This document shows, piece after piece, positions 36,141-46,023 of a stretch of 64,000 bases of DNA. The position numbers were made by a program, and so were the translations under genes. The stretch is from positions 248,001 through 312,000 of the forward strand of contig CATQGW010000001.1 of the NCBI GenBank assembly GCA_958295515.1, in the 5' to 3' direction. The DNA is from an uncultured Dehalococcoidia bacterium. Lineage in GTDB: Bacteria; Chloroflexota; Dehalococcoidia; Bin125. The notes under the pieces were generated by a model. That model had not been told where the DNA came from. It searched no databases and saw only the letters and a program-made list of their open reading frames with translations. The first letter of the stretch is position 1. Each line of letters opens with the position of its first letter.

Positions 36141-37571
36141 GTGCAGCTCTATAACACGCTGACCCGCAGCAAGGACCCGTTCGAGCCGCAGCACGACCCG
36201 ATCACGATGTACGTCTGCGGGATCACGCCCTACGACGACGCACATCTCGGGCACGCGATGAGCATCATCATCTTCGACACGCTGCGCCGCTTCCTCGAGT
36301 GGCGCGGCCGCCGCGTGCGGCTGGTCTACAACTTCACCGATGTCGACGACAAGCTGATCGCCCGCGCGGCCGAGCTGGAGATGAGCGTCGCCGAGCTCGC
36401 CGAACGCCAGATCGCATCGTTCATGGACGAGTGGCGCGAGCTGCAAATCCAGCCCGCCGATGTGCATCCCCGCGCGACCGAGGAAATTCCCCAGATGATC
36501 GAGCTGATCGGCGGGCTGATCGAGCGCGAGATGGCCTACCCGGCGGGCGGCGATGTCTACTTCCGCGTGCGGCGCATGAACGGCTACGGCAAGCTCTCCG
36601 GGCGCGCGCTCGACGACATGATCGCCGCCGAACCGACCGACATCGGCGTCGAGAAGGAACACCCGATGGATTTCACGCTGTGGAAGGGCGCGAAGCCCGG
36701 CGAACCGCAGTGGGAGAGCCCGTGGGGACCCGGCCGCCCCGGCTGGCACATCGAGTGCTCGGCGATGTCGATCCGCTACCTCGGCGAGCAGATCGATCTG
36801 CACGGCGGCGGTATGGACCTGATCTTCCCTCACCACGAAAACGAAATCGCGCAGTCGGAGGCCTACAGCGGCGCTGAGCCCTTCGTCCGCCACTGGGTAC
36901 ACAACGCGATGATGCAGGTCGGCGGCGAGAAGATGTCCAAGTCGACGGGCAAGATCGTGCGCCTGCGCGAGGGCTTGGACCGCTTCGGCGCGGACGGGCT
37001 GCGGATGTTCGTGCTGGGCGGCCACTACCGCTCGCCGCTGACCTACTCGGAGGAGTCGCTGGCGGCCTCGGCGCGCGGCGCGGAGCGGCTGCGCCTGGCC
37101 GCCACGCTGCCGCTGCCCGACGGCGCGGGCGAGCTCGACCCCGCGCCGCTGCGCGAGCAGTTCGTCAAGGTGCTGGAGGACGATCTCAACACGCCGCAGG
37201 CGCTGGCGGTGCTGTTCGAGCTGGCGCGCGCGATCAACCGGGCGCGAGCGGCCGGCGAGCCGGCGGGCGCGGCCCGCGACGCGCTGATCGAGCTGGGCGG
37301 CGTGCTCGGCCTGCAGTTCGCCGAGTCCGGCGGCGGTTCCGCGGACGCCGCGCCCTTCGTCGATCTGCTCGTCGAGGTCCGCTCGGCGCTGCGCACCGCG
37401 CGTCAGTTTGAGCTGGCCGATCAGGTGCGCGATCGCCTCGCCGACCTCGGCATCACGCTGGAGGACAGCCGCGAAGGCACCCGCTGGCGTCGCGCCGAAC
37501 CACTGCTCGAAGCCTCCGAAGAGGCTTCGCCCGAAGAAGAATCGCTGGTGGAAAGCGCTCTGCGCTTCTAG
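36141..37571 (+). CDS. cysS: Cysteinyl-tRNA synthetase
   Basis: 'MYVCGITPYDDAHLGHAMSIIIFDTLRR', 'WHIECSAMSIRYLGEQIDLHGGGMDLIFPHHENEIAQSEA', 'GGEKMSKSTGKIV'. Confidence 0.97.
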   Translation: MQLYNTLTRSKDPFEPQHDPITMYVCGITPYDDAHLGHAMSIIIFDTLRRFLEWRGRRVRLVYNFTDVDDKLIARAAELEMSVAELAERQIASFMDEWRELQIQPADVHPRATEEIPQMIELIGGLIEREMAYPAGGDVYFRVRRMNGYGKLSGRALDDMIAAEPTDIGVEKEHPMDFTLWKGAKPGEPQWESPWGPGRPGWHIECSAMSIRYLGEQIDLHGGGMDLIFPHHENEIAQSEAYSGAEPFVRHWVHNAMMQVGGEKMSKSTGKIVRLREGLDRFGADGLRMFVLGGHYRSPLTYSEESLAASARGAERLRLAATLPLPDGAGELDPAPLREQFVKVLEDDLNTPQALAVLFELARAINRARAAGEPAGAARDALIELGGVLGLQFAESGGGSADAAPFVDLLVEVRSALRTARQFELADQVRDRLADLGITLEDSREGTRWRRAEPLLEASEEASPEEESLVESALRF

Positions 37572-37602
37572 GGGACCTTCAACTCGCGCCCCTCAATCCG
37601 AA

Positions 37603-38064
37603 CTACCCCTGCGCCGCCCGGCGGCGCGCCAGCAGCGTGAGCAGCGAGAGCGTCGAAATGCCCAGCGCCGCTGCTGCGATCAGAGCCGTCGTCTGTGCGC
37701 TGACGCCGTGCTCCAGCAGCCCGCCGGTGCCGGTGATGGGCAGACCGCCGGCGCAGGGCACGACCGCGATCCCCGCGGGCAGGTGCGGCTCGTAGAGCGG
37801 CAGCAGCCCGTGCACCGCGCCGATCGAGACCAGATCGACGCCGCCCGGCTCAACCAGCGTGAGCAGCTCGCCGCCCTCGCCGATCGTCGCAATCAGCGTC
37901 CCGGCCGGGTTGCCGGCCACCTCGGGCACGATGATCTCGTGCGTGCCCGGCTCGAGCGTGAAGCAGATCGGCGGCGCTTGCGCGTGCGCCCCGTTGGAGG
38001 CGAACACGCCGCCCAGGGCGAGGGTGAGCAAAACGGCGGCGGCGATTCGTGCGATTCGTTGCAT
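37603..38064 (-). CDS. Secreted hypothetical protein with LPXTG-like C-terminal sorting signal
   Basis: N-term signal 'IAAAVLLTLALGGVFASNGAHA'; C-term 'LPITGTGG...ALIAAAALGISTLSLLTLLARRR'. Confidence 0.65.
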   Translation of the reverse strand: MQRIARIAAAVLLTLALGGVFASNGAHAQAPPICFTLEPGTHEIIVPEVAGNPAGTLIATIGEGGELLTLVEPGGVDLVSIGAVHGLLPLYEPHLPAGIAVVPCAGGLPITGTGGLLEHGVSAQTTALIAAAALGISTLSLLTLLARRRAAQG

Positions 38065-38258
38065 TGCGCGGGCTTCCTTCAGGTGTGTCGTACGTGTCTT
38101 CCGGGTCTCCGTCTGTGGCCGCGCGCGTGGGGAATGCGGTGGATGGTTTGATCAATGCGCGGGCTGAGGCGTACGATAAGGATAGCGTTCGGTTTCTGTC
38201 AATATCTGACGAAAACGGGCGCGACCCCCGCCGCGGCCGGCGCGATTGGCCACTGCGA

Positions 38259-38334
38259 GCCCAGGTGGCGCAATTGGCAGCGCAGCCGATTTGTAATCGG
38301 CAGGTTGGGGGTTCGAATCCCCCCTTGGGCTCCA
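38259..38334 (+). tRNA. tRNA-Thr(TGT), CCA encoded
   Basis: Acceptor GCCCAGG/CTTGGGC; anticodon arm GCCGA-TTTGTAA-TCGGC; GGTTCGAATCC T-loop. Confidence 0.93.
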
Positions 38335-38383
38335 GCCAGGCGTCGCCCGAGCCGAGCGAGACACGGTTGACGCACACCAGCAT

Positions 38384-38469
38384 GCTGGGGTGGGTGAGTG
38401 GCTAATACCACCGGTCTGTAAAACCGGCGCCGAAAGGCTACGCAGGTTCGAATCCTGCCCCCAGCACCA
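38384..38469 (+). tRNA. tRNA-Tyr(GTA), CCA encoded
   Basis: Acceptor GCTGGGG/CCCCAGC; anticodon loop CTGTAAA; long variable arm. Confidence 0.95.
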
Positions 38470-38523
38470 CCGCCAATTCTTCGGTCGAGCGCTTCGCGCC
38501 GACCGAATCAACAGAGGAACCAG

Positions 38524-38599
38524 GCCCGCATAGCTCAGTCGGTAGAGCGCGTTCTTGGTAAGAACGAGGTCTCCAGTTCAAGTCTGGATGCGGGCTCCA
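38524..38599 (+). tRNA. tRNA-Thr(GGT), CCA encoded
   Basis: Acceptor GCCCGCA/TGCGGGC; anticodon arm CGTTC-TTGGTAA-GAACG. Confidence 0.95.
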
Positions 38600-38644
38600 C
38601 AGCAGCCGCCGGCGAGCGGCAGGGAGCGTAAGGAGAGCGGAGCA

Positions 38645-39847
<1,203 letters not shown>

Positions 39848-39985
39848 CGCCGGCTCGGCTCGGGCGCGCTGCGCAGGCTGCGCCTGGGCGCGCCCAAGCG
39901 CAGCGCAGATCACAGCGCCCAACGCCGCAATCTGCGATGATGGGGACGCAACCCGCAGCCCGCGCGAGCGATTGAGAGGGCGGCC

Positions 39986-40147
39986 ATGGCCAAAGGCGAC
40001 CGAATTTTCATCTCGCTGCGCTGCCGCGAGTGCCAGTCGCACACGTATCACACGACGAAAAACCGCCGCAACGACACGGACCGGCTGGAGCTCCAAAAAT
40101 ATTGCCCGCGCTGCCGCGCGCGGCAGGCCTTCCGCGAGACCCGCTAG
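39986..40147 (+). CDS. rpmG: 50S ribosomal protein L33
   Basis: Not in ORF track (53 aa): [53 protein letters not shown]. Confidence 0.95.
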   Translation: MAKGDRIFISLRCRECQSHTYHTTKNRRNDTDRLELQKYCPRCRARQAFRETR

Positions 40148-40189
40148 AGCCGCTGCGGCGTTGAGCGCAGCAGAGAGGATCGGTGCAGC

Positions 40190-40645
40190 GTGGCGCGCAA
40201 CAATAATCCGCGACGACGCGGCCGCCGCCGTCAGCGTGGCGCTGCGCCGCGCGCCGCCGCGCCGCTCACCCCGCGCCCCACGCGCGGCGACATCCCCCCC
40301 GCCGAGGAAGCCGAAGACGCCCCTGACGCGGAGGAGCTTGATGTGCAAGCTGCCTCCGCCGGCGCAGCGGCCGCCGCTCTGCCGGCGCGCCCGCGCCGCC
40401 GCATTCAGGCGCAGACGCCGACCACCGAAGACGCGCCCCGCGTGCGCAGTTGGCTGTACCGCATCACCCACCCGCGCCCGGTCATGGGCATCATCGACGA
40501 GCTGCGCAAAGTCGTCTGGCCTTCGCGCCAGGAGACCGCCAACCTGACCGTGGTCGTGCTGGTCGTGGCGATCGCCGTGGGCATCTTCCTCGGCGCGATC
40601 GACTTCGGCCTCAACCGCGTGGTCGAAAACGTCCTGCTGCCCTGA
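40190..40645 (+). CDS. secE: SecE translocase subunit with long N-terminal extension
   Basis: C-term 'IIDELRKVVWPSRQETANLTVVVLVVAIAVGIFLGAIDFGLNRVVENVL'. Confidence 0.93.
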   Translation: MARNNNPRRRGRRRQRGAAPRAAAPLTPRPTRGDIPPAEEAEDAPDAEELDVQAASAGAAAAALPARPRRRIQAQTPTTEDAPRVRSWLYRITHPRPVMGIIDELRKVVWPSRQETANLTVVVLVVAIAVGIFLGAIDFGLNRVVENVLLP

Positions 40646-40706
40646 GTATGGCGTAAGCTGAAACCCACCCTTTGAAACTCACCCTTGTGGAGACGGAAGA
40701 CCAGCT

Positions 40707-41552
40707 ATGGACGAGCAGGCGTCACGCCCGCTGACCAGCGCCGAGCGCGAGCTGCAGGAAGTGCTCGAGATGGCGCGCGCGCTGGGCATTGAGCGCGATG
40801 AGCACGAAACGCCGGTCGATCCCGACGCGACGGTCGTGCAGGCCGTCGCCGAACTCGGCTTGGACCAGCCCGTGGTGGTCGAAGAGCCGACGGTCGCCGC
40901 CTTTCTGACCGAGGATCAGGGCGAGCAGGAAGCCGTCGCGGCGCCCAGCGCCGAATCGGTGCAGAGCGACAACGCCGCCTGGTTCGCGGTCAACACCTAC
41001 ACCGGCCACGAGCGCAAGGTGCGCGAATCGCTCGACCTGCGCATCCGCAACATGGATGTCGCGCACGAGTTCATCGCCCTCAACCCCGAGGAGGAGCGCG
41101 ACGACTCCAAAAACTACGTGCTCGTGCCCACCCAGCAGGAGGTCGAAATCCGCGGCGGCAAGCGCCGCGAGGTCGAGCGCATGCTGCTGCCCGGCTACGT
41201 GCTGGTGCAAATCCGGCTCGATCCCGACACACGCCAGGTCGGCAACAACAGCTGGTATGTGGTCACCGGCACCGCCGGCGTCACCGGCTTTGTCGGCGGC
41301 GAGGATCAGGCCAGCCCGCTGCCGCCCGAAGAGGTCGCCTCGATCATCGGCCAGACCCAGGTCGAAGAGCCGCGCGTGCGCGTCGGTTTCGCGATCGACG
41401 ACAGCGTCCGCGTCACCGACGGTCCCTTCCAGGACTTCATCGCGCAGGTGGACCAGATCAACATCGAAAAGGGCAAAGTGCGGGTGCTGATCTCGATGTT
41501 CGGCCGCGAAACCCCGGTGGAACTCGACTTCGATCAGGTCGAAAAGCAGTAA
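40707..41552 (+). CDS. nusG: Transcription termination/antitermination protein NusG with N-terminal extension
   Basis: 'WFAVNTYTGHERKVRESLDLRI', 'MLLPGYVLVQIRLD', KOW 'VRVTDGPFQDFIAQVDQINIEKGKVRVLISMFGRETPVELDFDQVEK'. Confidence 0.96.
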   Translation: MDEQASRPLTSAERELQEVLEMARALGIERDEHETPVDPDATVVQAVAELGLDQPVVVEEPTVAAFLTEDQGEQEAVAAPSAESVQSDNAAWFAVNTYTGHERKVRESLDLRIRNMDVAHEFIALNPEEERDDSKNYVLVPTQQEVEIRGGKRREVERMLLPGYVLVQIRLDPDTRQVGNNSWYVVTGTAGVTGFVGGEDQASPLPPEEVASIIGQTQVEEPRVRVGFAIDDSVRVTDGPFQDFIAQVDQINIEKGKVRVLISMFGRETPVELDFDQVEKQ

Positions 41553-41621
41553 GCCCCACAGAAAGCCCGTCATGTTGCCCGGCAATCAGCCCGGCAAGAT
41601 CCCCGGAAAGGAAGCGGCAGA

Positions 41622-42047
41622 ATGGCCAAGCGCGTACGAGCGGTTCTGACGTTGCAGCTGGAGGGCGGCAAAGCCAGCCCGGCCCCGCCGGTCGGGCCCG
41701 CCCTCGGTCAGCACGGCGTCAGCATCATGGACTTCGTCAAGAGCTACAACGAGCGCACGGCCAACAAGGCCGGCGAGATCGCCCCCGCCCAGATCACGAT
41801 CTTCGAGGACCGCTCGTTCAGCTTCGAGCTGAAAACCGCGCCCGCCTCGGACCTGATCCGCCGCGCGGCCGGCCTCAGCAAGGGCTCGGCAGAGCCGCGG
41901 CGCGAGCTGGCCGGCTCGATCACCCCCGCCCAGGTGCGCGAGATCGCGCAAACCAAAATGCCCGACCTCAACGCCAACGACATCGAAGCGGCGATGCTGA
42001 TGATCGCCGGCACCGCCCGCAGCATGGGCGTGGAAGTGAAGGACTGA
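41622..42047 (+). CDS. rplK: 50S ribosomal protein L11
   Basis: '[31 protein letters not shown]'. Confidence 0.97.
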   Translation: MAKRVRAVLTLQLEGGKASPAPPVGPALGQHGVSIMDFVKSYNERTANKAGEIAPAQITIFEDRSFSFELKTAPASDLIRRAAGLSKGSAEPRRELAGSITPAQVREIAQTKMPDLNANDIEAAMLMIAGTARSMGVEVKD

Positions 42048-42048
42048 G

Positions 42049-42765
42049 ATGCCCAAACGCGGCAAGCGCTACCGCGCGCTCGAAGAAGCCTACGACCGCA
42101 GCGCTCACTATCCGCCGACCGAGGCGGTCGCGCTGGTCAAGAAGCTGGCGACCGCCAAGTTCGACGAGAGCATCGAGCTGCACATTCGCACCGGGCTCGA
42201 TGTGCGGCACGCCGATCAGCAGCTGCGCGGCGCTGCGCGGCTGCCTCACGGCCTGGGCAAGGATGTGCGCGTCGCCGTCTTCGCCGAGGGCGAAGCGGCG
42301 CGCAGCGCCGAAGAGGCCGGCGCGGAGGTCGTCGGCGGCGACGACCTGATTGGCCGCGTCCAGAACGACGGCTTCACCGATTTCGATGTGGCCATCGCGC
42401 AGCGCGAGCTGATGGGCAAGGTCGGTCGGCTGGGGCGCATCCTCGGCCCCCGCGGACTGATGCCCAACCCGCGCTCCGGCACCGTCGTGGATGGCGCGGA
42501 CGTTGGCCGGGCAGTCGGCGAGGCCAAGGCCGGCCGCGTCGAATTCCGCACCGACCGCGAAGCCTCGGTCCACGCCCCGATCGGCAAGGCCAGCTTCGAC
42601 GATGAACTGCTGCTCGACAATCTCGCCACGCTCGTCAGCGAGATCGTCAAAGCCAAGCCGTCCGGCTCCAAGGGCGCTTACATCCGCAGCCTCAACCTGG
42701 CTCCCTCAATGGGACCTGGCGTGAAGCTCGAACAGCAGAGTACGCTGGAACTCAACGTCGATTAG
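42049..42765 (+). CDS. rplA: 50S ribosomal protein L1
   Basis: 'RILGPRGLMPNPRSGTVV', 'GSKGAYIRSLNLAPSMGPGVKL'. Confidence 0.97.
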   Translation: MPKRGKRYRALEEAYDRSAHYPPTEAVALVKKLATAKFDESIELHIRTGLDVRHADQQLRGAARLPHGLGKDVRVAVFAEGEAARSAEEAGAEVVGGDDLIGRVQNDGFTDFDVAIAQRELMGKVGRLGRILGPRGLMPNPRSGTVVDGADVGRAVGEAKAGRVEFRTDREASVHAPIGKASFDDELLLDNLATLVSEIVKAKPSGSKGAYIRSLNLAPSMGPGVKLEQQSTLELNVD

Positions 42766-42768
42766 CCG

Positions 42769-42830
42769 CCCGAGACCGCCGCAGGCGCGAGAGCGCCTTA
42801 ATCGTCGGCGCAGGCAGGCCCCCGTCCGAC
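42769..42830 (+). promoter_or_regulatory. Ribosomal protein L10 leader-like RNA element
   Basis: 'CCCGAGACCGCCGCAGGCGCGAGAGCGCCTTAATCGTCGGCGCAGGCAGGC' in the rplA-rplJ gap; resembles L10-leader signature elements. Confidence 0.65.
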
Positions 42831-42906
42831 GCCCACGCCCCTCGCGGGCGCAGAGCGCGGCGCGGTCCGCATTGCTCGGGCGCGCACAGAGGACGGGATA
42901 CAACCG

Positions 42907-43446
42907 ATGGCGACCGAACGCAAAGTCGAACAGGTGGCGCTGCTCGAAGAGCGGCTGCGCCGCGCCACCGTCGCAATCGGCCTCGACTATCGCGGCCTCA
43001 GCGTCGGCGAAATGCAGAATCTGCGCCGCGTGATCCGCAACGAAGCGCCCGAGACCGAACTGCGGGTGATCAAAAACTCGCTCCTCCGCCGCGCCGCCGA
43101 CAACGCCGGCCTGCCCGACGCCGCCCAGGTCGCCCAGGAGGCGACCGCGCTGCTGCTCGGCTACGGCGACCTGACCGACGCGCCGCGCGCGCTGCGCGCC
43201 TACACCCGCGCCGGCGGGCGCGACATCCCGATCCACGGCGTGTTCTTCGAGGGCGCTTTCGCTGAAGGCGAAACCGTCGCCGAGCTGGCCGCAATCCCGC
43301 CCCGCCCGGAGCTGATGGCCAGAGTCGCCGGCGGCCTCAACAGCCCCATCGCCGGCGTCGCCGGCGTGCTCAGCGCCGTCTTCCGCGAGGTCGCCGCCAC
43401 TATCGAAGCCCGCGCCGAACAACTCGAACAGGCCGAGCCCGCCTGA
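42907..43446 (+). CDS. rplJ: 50S ribosomal protein L10
   Basis: 'IGLDYRGLSVGEMQNLRRVIRNEAPETELRVIKNSLLRRA'. Confidence 0.95.
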   Translation: MATERKVEQVALLEERLRRATVAIGLDYRGLSVGEMQNLRRVIRNEAPETELRVIKNSLLRRAADNAGLPDAAQVAQEATALLLGYGDLTDAPRALRAYTRAGGRDIPIHGVFFEGAFAEGETVAELAAIPPRPELMARVAGGLNSPIAGVAGVLSAVFREVAATIEARAEQLEQAEPA

Positions 43447-43485
43447 CTCGCAGCACCGAGAGACCCAAGCCGAAGGAGGCCCCAC

Positions 43486-43863
43486 ATGTCCAAGGTCGAT
43501 GAAGCGTTTGAGCTGATCAGCGCGATGACCATCCTCGAAGCCCGCGATCTGGTCAAAAAGATCGAGGACGAGTTCGGCGTCACCGCCGCCGCGCCGGTCG
43601 CCGTTGCCGCCGTCGCCGCGGACGGCGGCGGCGCGCCCGCCGAGGAAGAGCAGACCGAGTTCAACGTCGTCCTCAAGGACTTCGGCGCGAACAAGATCAA
43701 CGTGATCAAAGCGGTCCGCGCCGTCACCGACCTCGGCCTCAAAGAGGCCAAGGACTTCGTCGAGAGCGCCCCGCAAACCGTCCGCGAGGGCCTCAACAAA
43801 GACGACGCCGACGCGCTGAAGGCCTCGCTCGAAGAAGCCGGCGCCACCGTCGAACTCGCCTGA
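43486..43863 (+). CDS. rplL: 50S ribosomal protein L7/L12
   Basis: '[45 protein letters not shown]'. Confidence 0.97.
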   Translation: MSKVDEAFELISAMTILEARDLVKKIEDEFGVTAAAPVAVAAVAADGGGAPAEEEQTEFNVVLKDFGANKINVIKAVRAVTDLGLKEAKDFVESAPQTVREGLNKDDADALKASLEEAGATVELA

Positions 43864-43878
43864 CCTGCCGCTGCCCCT

Positions 43879-43914
43879 CGCAACCAGCAGCCGCCGCAGG
43901 CGGTGGGGGTTGCG
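43879..43914 (+). terminator. Possible terminator hairpin after rplL
   Basis: Stem CGCAACC (43879-43885)/GGTTGCG (43908-43914) with inner GCCGCC/GGCGGT; no U tract seen. Confidence 0.35.
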
Positions 43915-43991
43915 CCGGTCGCGCGCGCCGCAAACCAGTTCTCGGCTATCGTTGCCAAAGTACCGCGGGCGCGGGACCTTAGGGGAGAAGC

Positions 43992-44522
43992 ATGGCAGCC
44001 CAAGCCGATTCCGCGTCGCCGGCCGGCGGCGCGGAGCTCAGCTGGTTCTGGCGCATCGCGCTGGTCGGCGGATTGACCCTTGCCGTCGTACTCATCTGGT
44101 CCCTGCGCGAACCCGCAGCGCCGCCCTCGCTGGAAGCAGTAGCAGCCGCTCCCGCGGTGCTCGAAACACGCGCGGCAGCGGCAGCGCCCACAATCGCGGA
44201 ACCGCCGCGGATTGCGGCGGTTCCACAAGCCGCCGCCCCGGCGGCTGAAGCGGCGCTTGAGCAGGCCGCTCCCGTCGAGTGGCCGGAACAGAGCGGGATC
44301 ATCCCCGGCCGCCCCGACCCCGCCGCGCCCCCGCGCCCGGCGGACTTCGAGCGCTACATCGTGCAACGCGGCGAAACCCTCGTGCTGATCGCCGCCCTGC
44401 GCGGCGTCACGCTGGACGACCTGCTGCGCTTCAACCCCGAACTCGGCGACGGCTCGATACTGAACGCCGGCGCGGCGATCTGGATTCCAATCTGGGAGGC
44501 GGTCGATGATGACGCACCGTAG
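43992..44522 (+). CDS. Membrane-anchored LysM domain protein
   Basis: TM 'IALVGGLTLAVVLIWSL'; 'YIVQRGETLVLIAALRGVTLDDLLRFNPELGDGSILNAGAAIWIP'. Confidence 0.85.
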   Translation: MAAQADSASPAGGAELSWFWRIALVGGLTLAVVLIWSLREPAAPPSLEAVAAAPAVLETRAAAAAPTIAEPPRIAAVPQAAAPAAEAALEQAAPVEWPEQSGIIPGRPDPAAPPRPADFERYIVQRGETLVLIAALRGVTLDDLLRFNPELGDGSILNAGAAIWIPIWEAVDDDAP

Positions 44523-45123
44523 CGAGCTGCGCGGCTCCCAGGCTCCCGACGAGCGCCGCGCCCGGCAGGGCGTGATGCGCGCGATCGTCATCTGGACCCC
44601 CGTCTTCGGCGCCTGCACCGGCTTGGCCCTGCTGCTGCTCTTTCAAGCCATCGACGGCGAAAGCGGCGCCTGGTTCGGCTTCTCCCTGCTCGCGCTGATC
44701 GGCATCCTCTCCGGCTACTCCGCGCTCAGCGCCTGGCGCGACCAGTTCAGCGCGGCCATGGAATCCTCCGGCCAGATCGTGCGCAAGTGGCGCAAGTCCG
44801 ATTTCCTCCTCTTCTTCCGCGCCCACTACGTGCTGGTCGACACAATCGGCCAGAAGCGCGTCTTCCGCGTGCGCCCCGACATCTACCAGGAGATGCCCGA
44901 GCCGGGCGGCTGGGTCTGGCTCGAGCACTACCCGCACACCAACGCGCTGGTCGCCTGGCGTCCGCTCGGCGAAGAGGAGCGCCCCCAGGAGGCCAGGGAG
45001 CGCGAGTCCGAGGCCGAAGCGCGTTCCCTGCGCCGAAGCCTCGAACGCATGGAAGACTCCAGCCCCGAGCCCGTCGAGCCCGTCGACCTCCCCCAGTTCG
45101 ACCGCCGCAGCGAGGATCGATGA
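44506..45123 (+). CDS. Hypothetical membrane protein
   Basis: Two hydrophobic segments; ATGA overlap with radC. Confidence 0.6.
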   Translation: MMTHRSELRGSQAPDERRARQGVMRAIVIWTPVFGACTGLALLLLFQAIDGESGAWFGFSLLALIGILSGYSALSAWRDQFSAAMESSGQIVRKWRKSDFLLFFRAHYVLVDTIGQKRVFRVRPDIYQEMPEPGGWVWLEHYPHTNALVAWRPLGEEERPQEARERESEAEARSLRRSLERMEDSSPEPVEPVDLPQFDRRSEDR

Positions 45124-45875
45124 CCGCCGACGAATACGCACCCCCCGACGGCGAGGGCGGCGCGCCCAAGCGCGTACAGGAATTGCCCGCCGACCAGCGC
45201 CCACGCGAGCGGCTGCTCGCGCACGGCCCCGCTGCGCTGCAGGACGATGAACTGCTGCAAATCCTGATCGGCTCCGGTGTGCAGGGACGCGACGTGGTCG
45301 AGATGTCCCAATCGCTGCTGGACGGCTACGGGTTGTCGGGACTGCTGCGCACCCAAGCGGAAGCGCTGCTGGAAGAGCGCGGCCTCGGTCCCGCCACCGT
45401 CACCCGCATTTTGGCCGCCGTCCAGCTCGGCTGGCGCGCCGCCCGCGAGGAGCGCGAAAAGGGCGGACCGATCCGCGGCGCTGAGGATGTCTGGATCCGC
45501 TACGGCTACGAACTCGCCAATCTGCCTCACGAAGAGGTGCGTGTGCTGGTGCTCAATCGCCAGAACAGCGTGATGGCCGACCCCACCGTCTACAAAGGCA
45601 CGGTCCATGGCGCCAACGTACGCATCGCCGAGTTGCTGCGCTGTGTCATCGTCGAGCAAGGCGTGGCGATGATCATGGTCCACAACCACCCCTCCGGCGA
45701 CCCCACGCCTTCGCGCGCCGACCGTGAGACGACCAAGGCGCTGGCTGAGGCTGCCGATCTGATGGATATCGATTTCCTCGATCACATCATCATTGGCGGC
45801 GGAGTCGAACGCTTTCGCTCACTTAAAGCTGCCGGCGTGATCGAAGAATCACACGCCGAATACCGCGCCGACTGA
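45120..45875 (+). CDS. radC: RadC/JAB domain protein
   Basis: 'PRERLLAHGPAALQDDELLQILIGSGVQGRDVVEMSQSLL', 'VMIMVHNHPSGDPTPSRAD' JAMM variant, 'FLDHIIIGGG'; start reset from 44787. Confidence 0.93.
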   Translation: MTADEYAPPDGEGGAPKRVQELPADQRPRERLLAHGPAALQDDELLQILIGSGVQGRDVVEMSQSLLDGYGLSGLLRTQAEALLEERGLGPATVTRILAAVQLGWRAAREEREKGGPIRGAEDVWIRYGYELANLPHEEVRVLVLNRQNSVMADPTVYKGTVHGANVRIAELLRCVIVEQGVAMIMVHNHPSGDPTPSRADRETTKALAEAADLMDIDFLDHIIIGGGVERFRSLKAAGVIEESHAEYRAD

Positions 45876-46023
45876 TCGCCGACGGCTAAACCCCCGCGCG
45901 GAGTTGCGCCGGTTGATCGCCAGTTCGCCGCTCAACCGGTGGGAGGGTTGAAACCTGGTCCGAAATTGCTTAGCTTGCCGCGAATAAGTCGCGCAGGCGA
46001 CGCGAGTGGCGCAGGAGCCCCCC

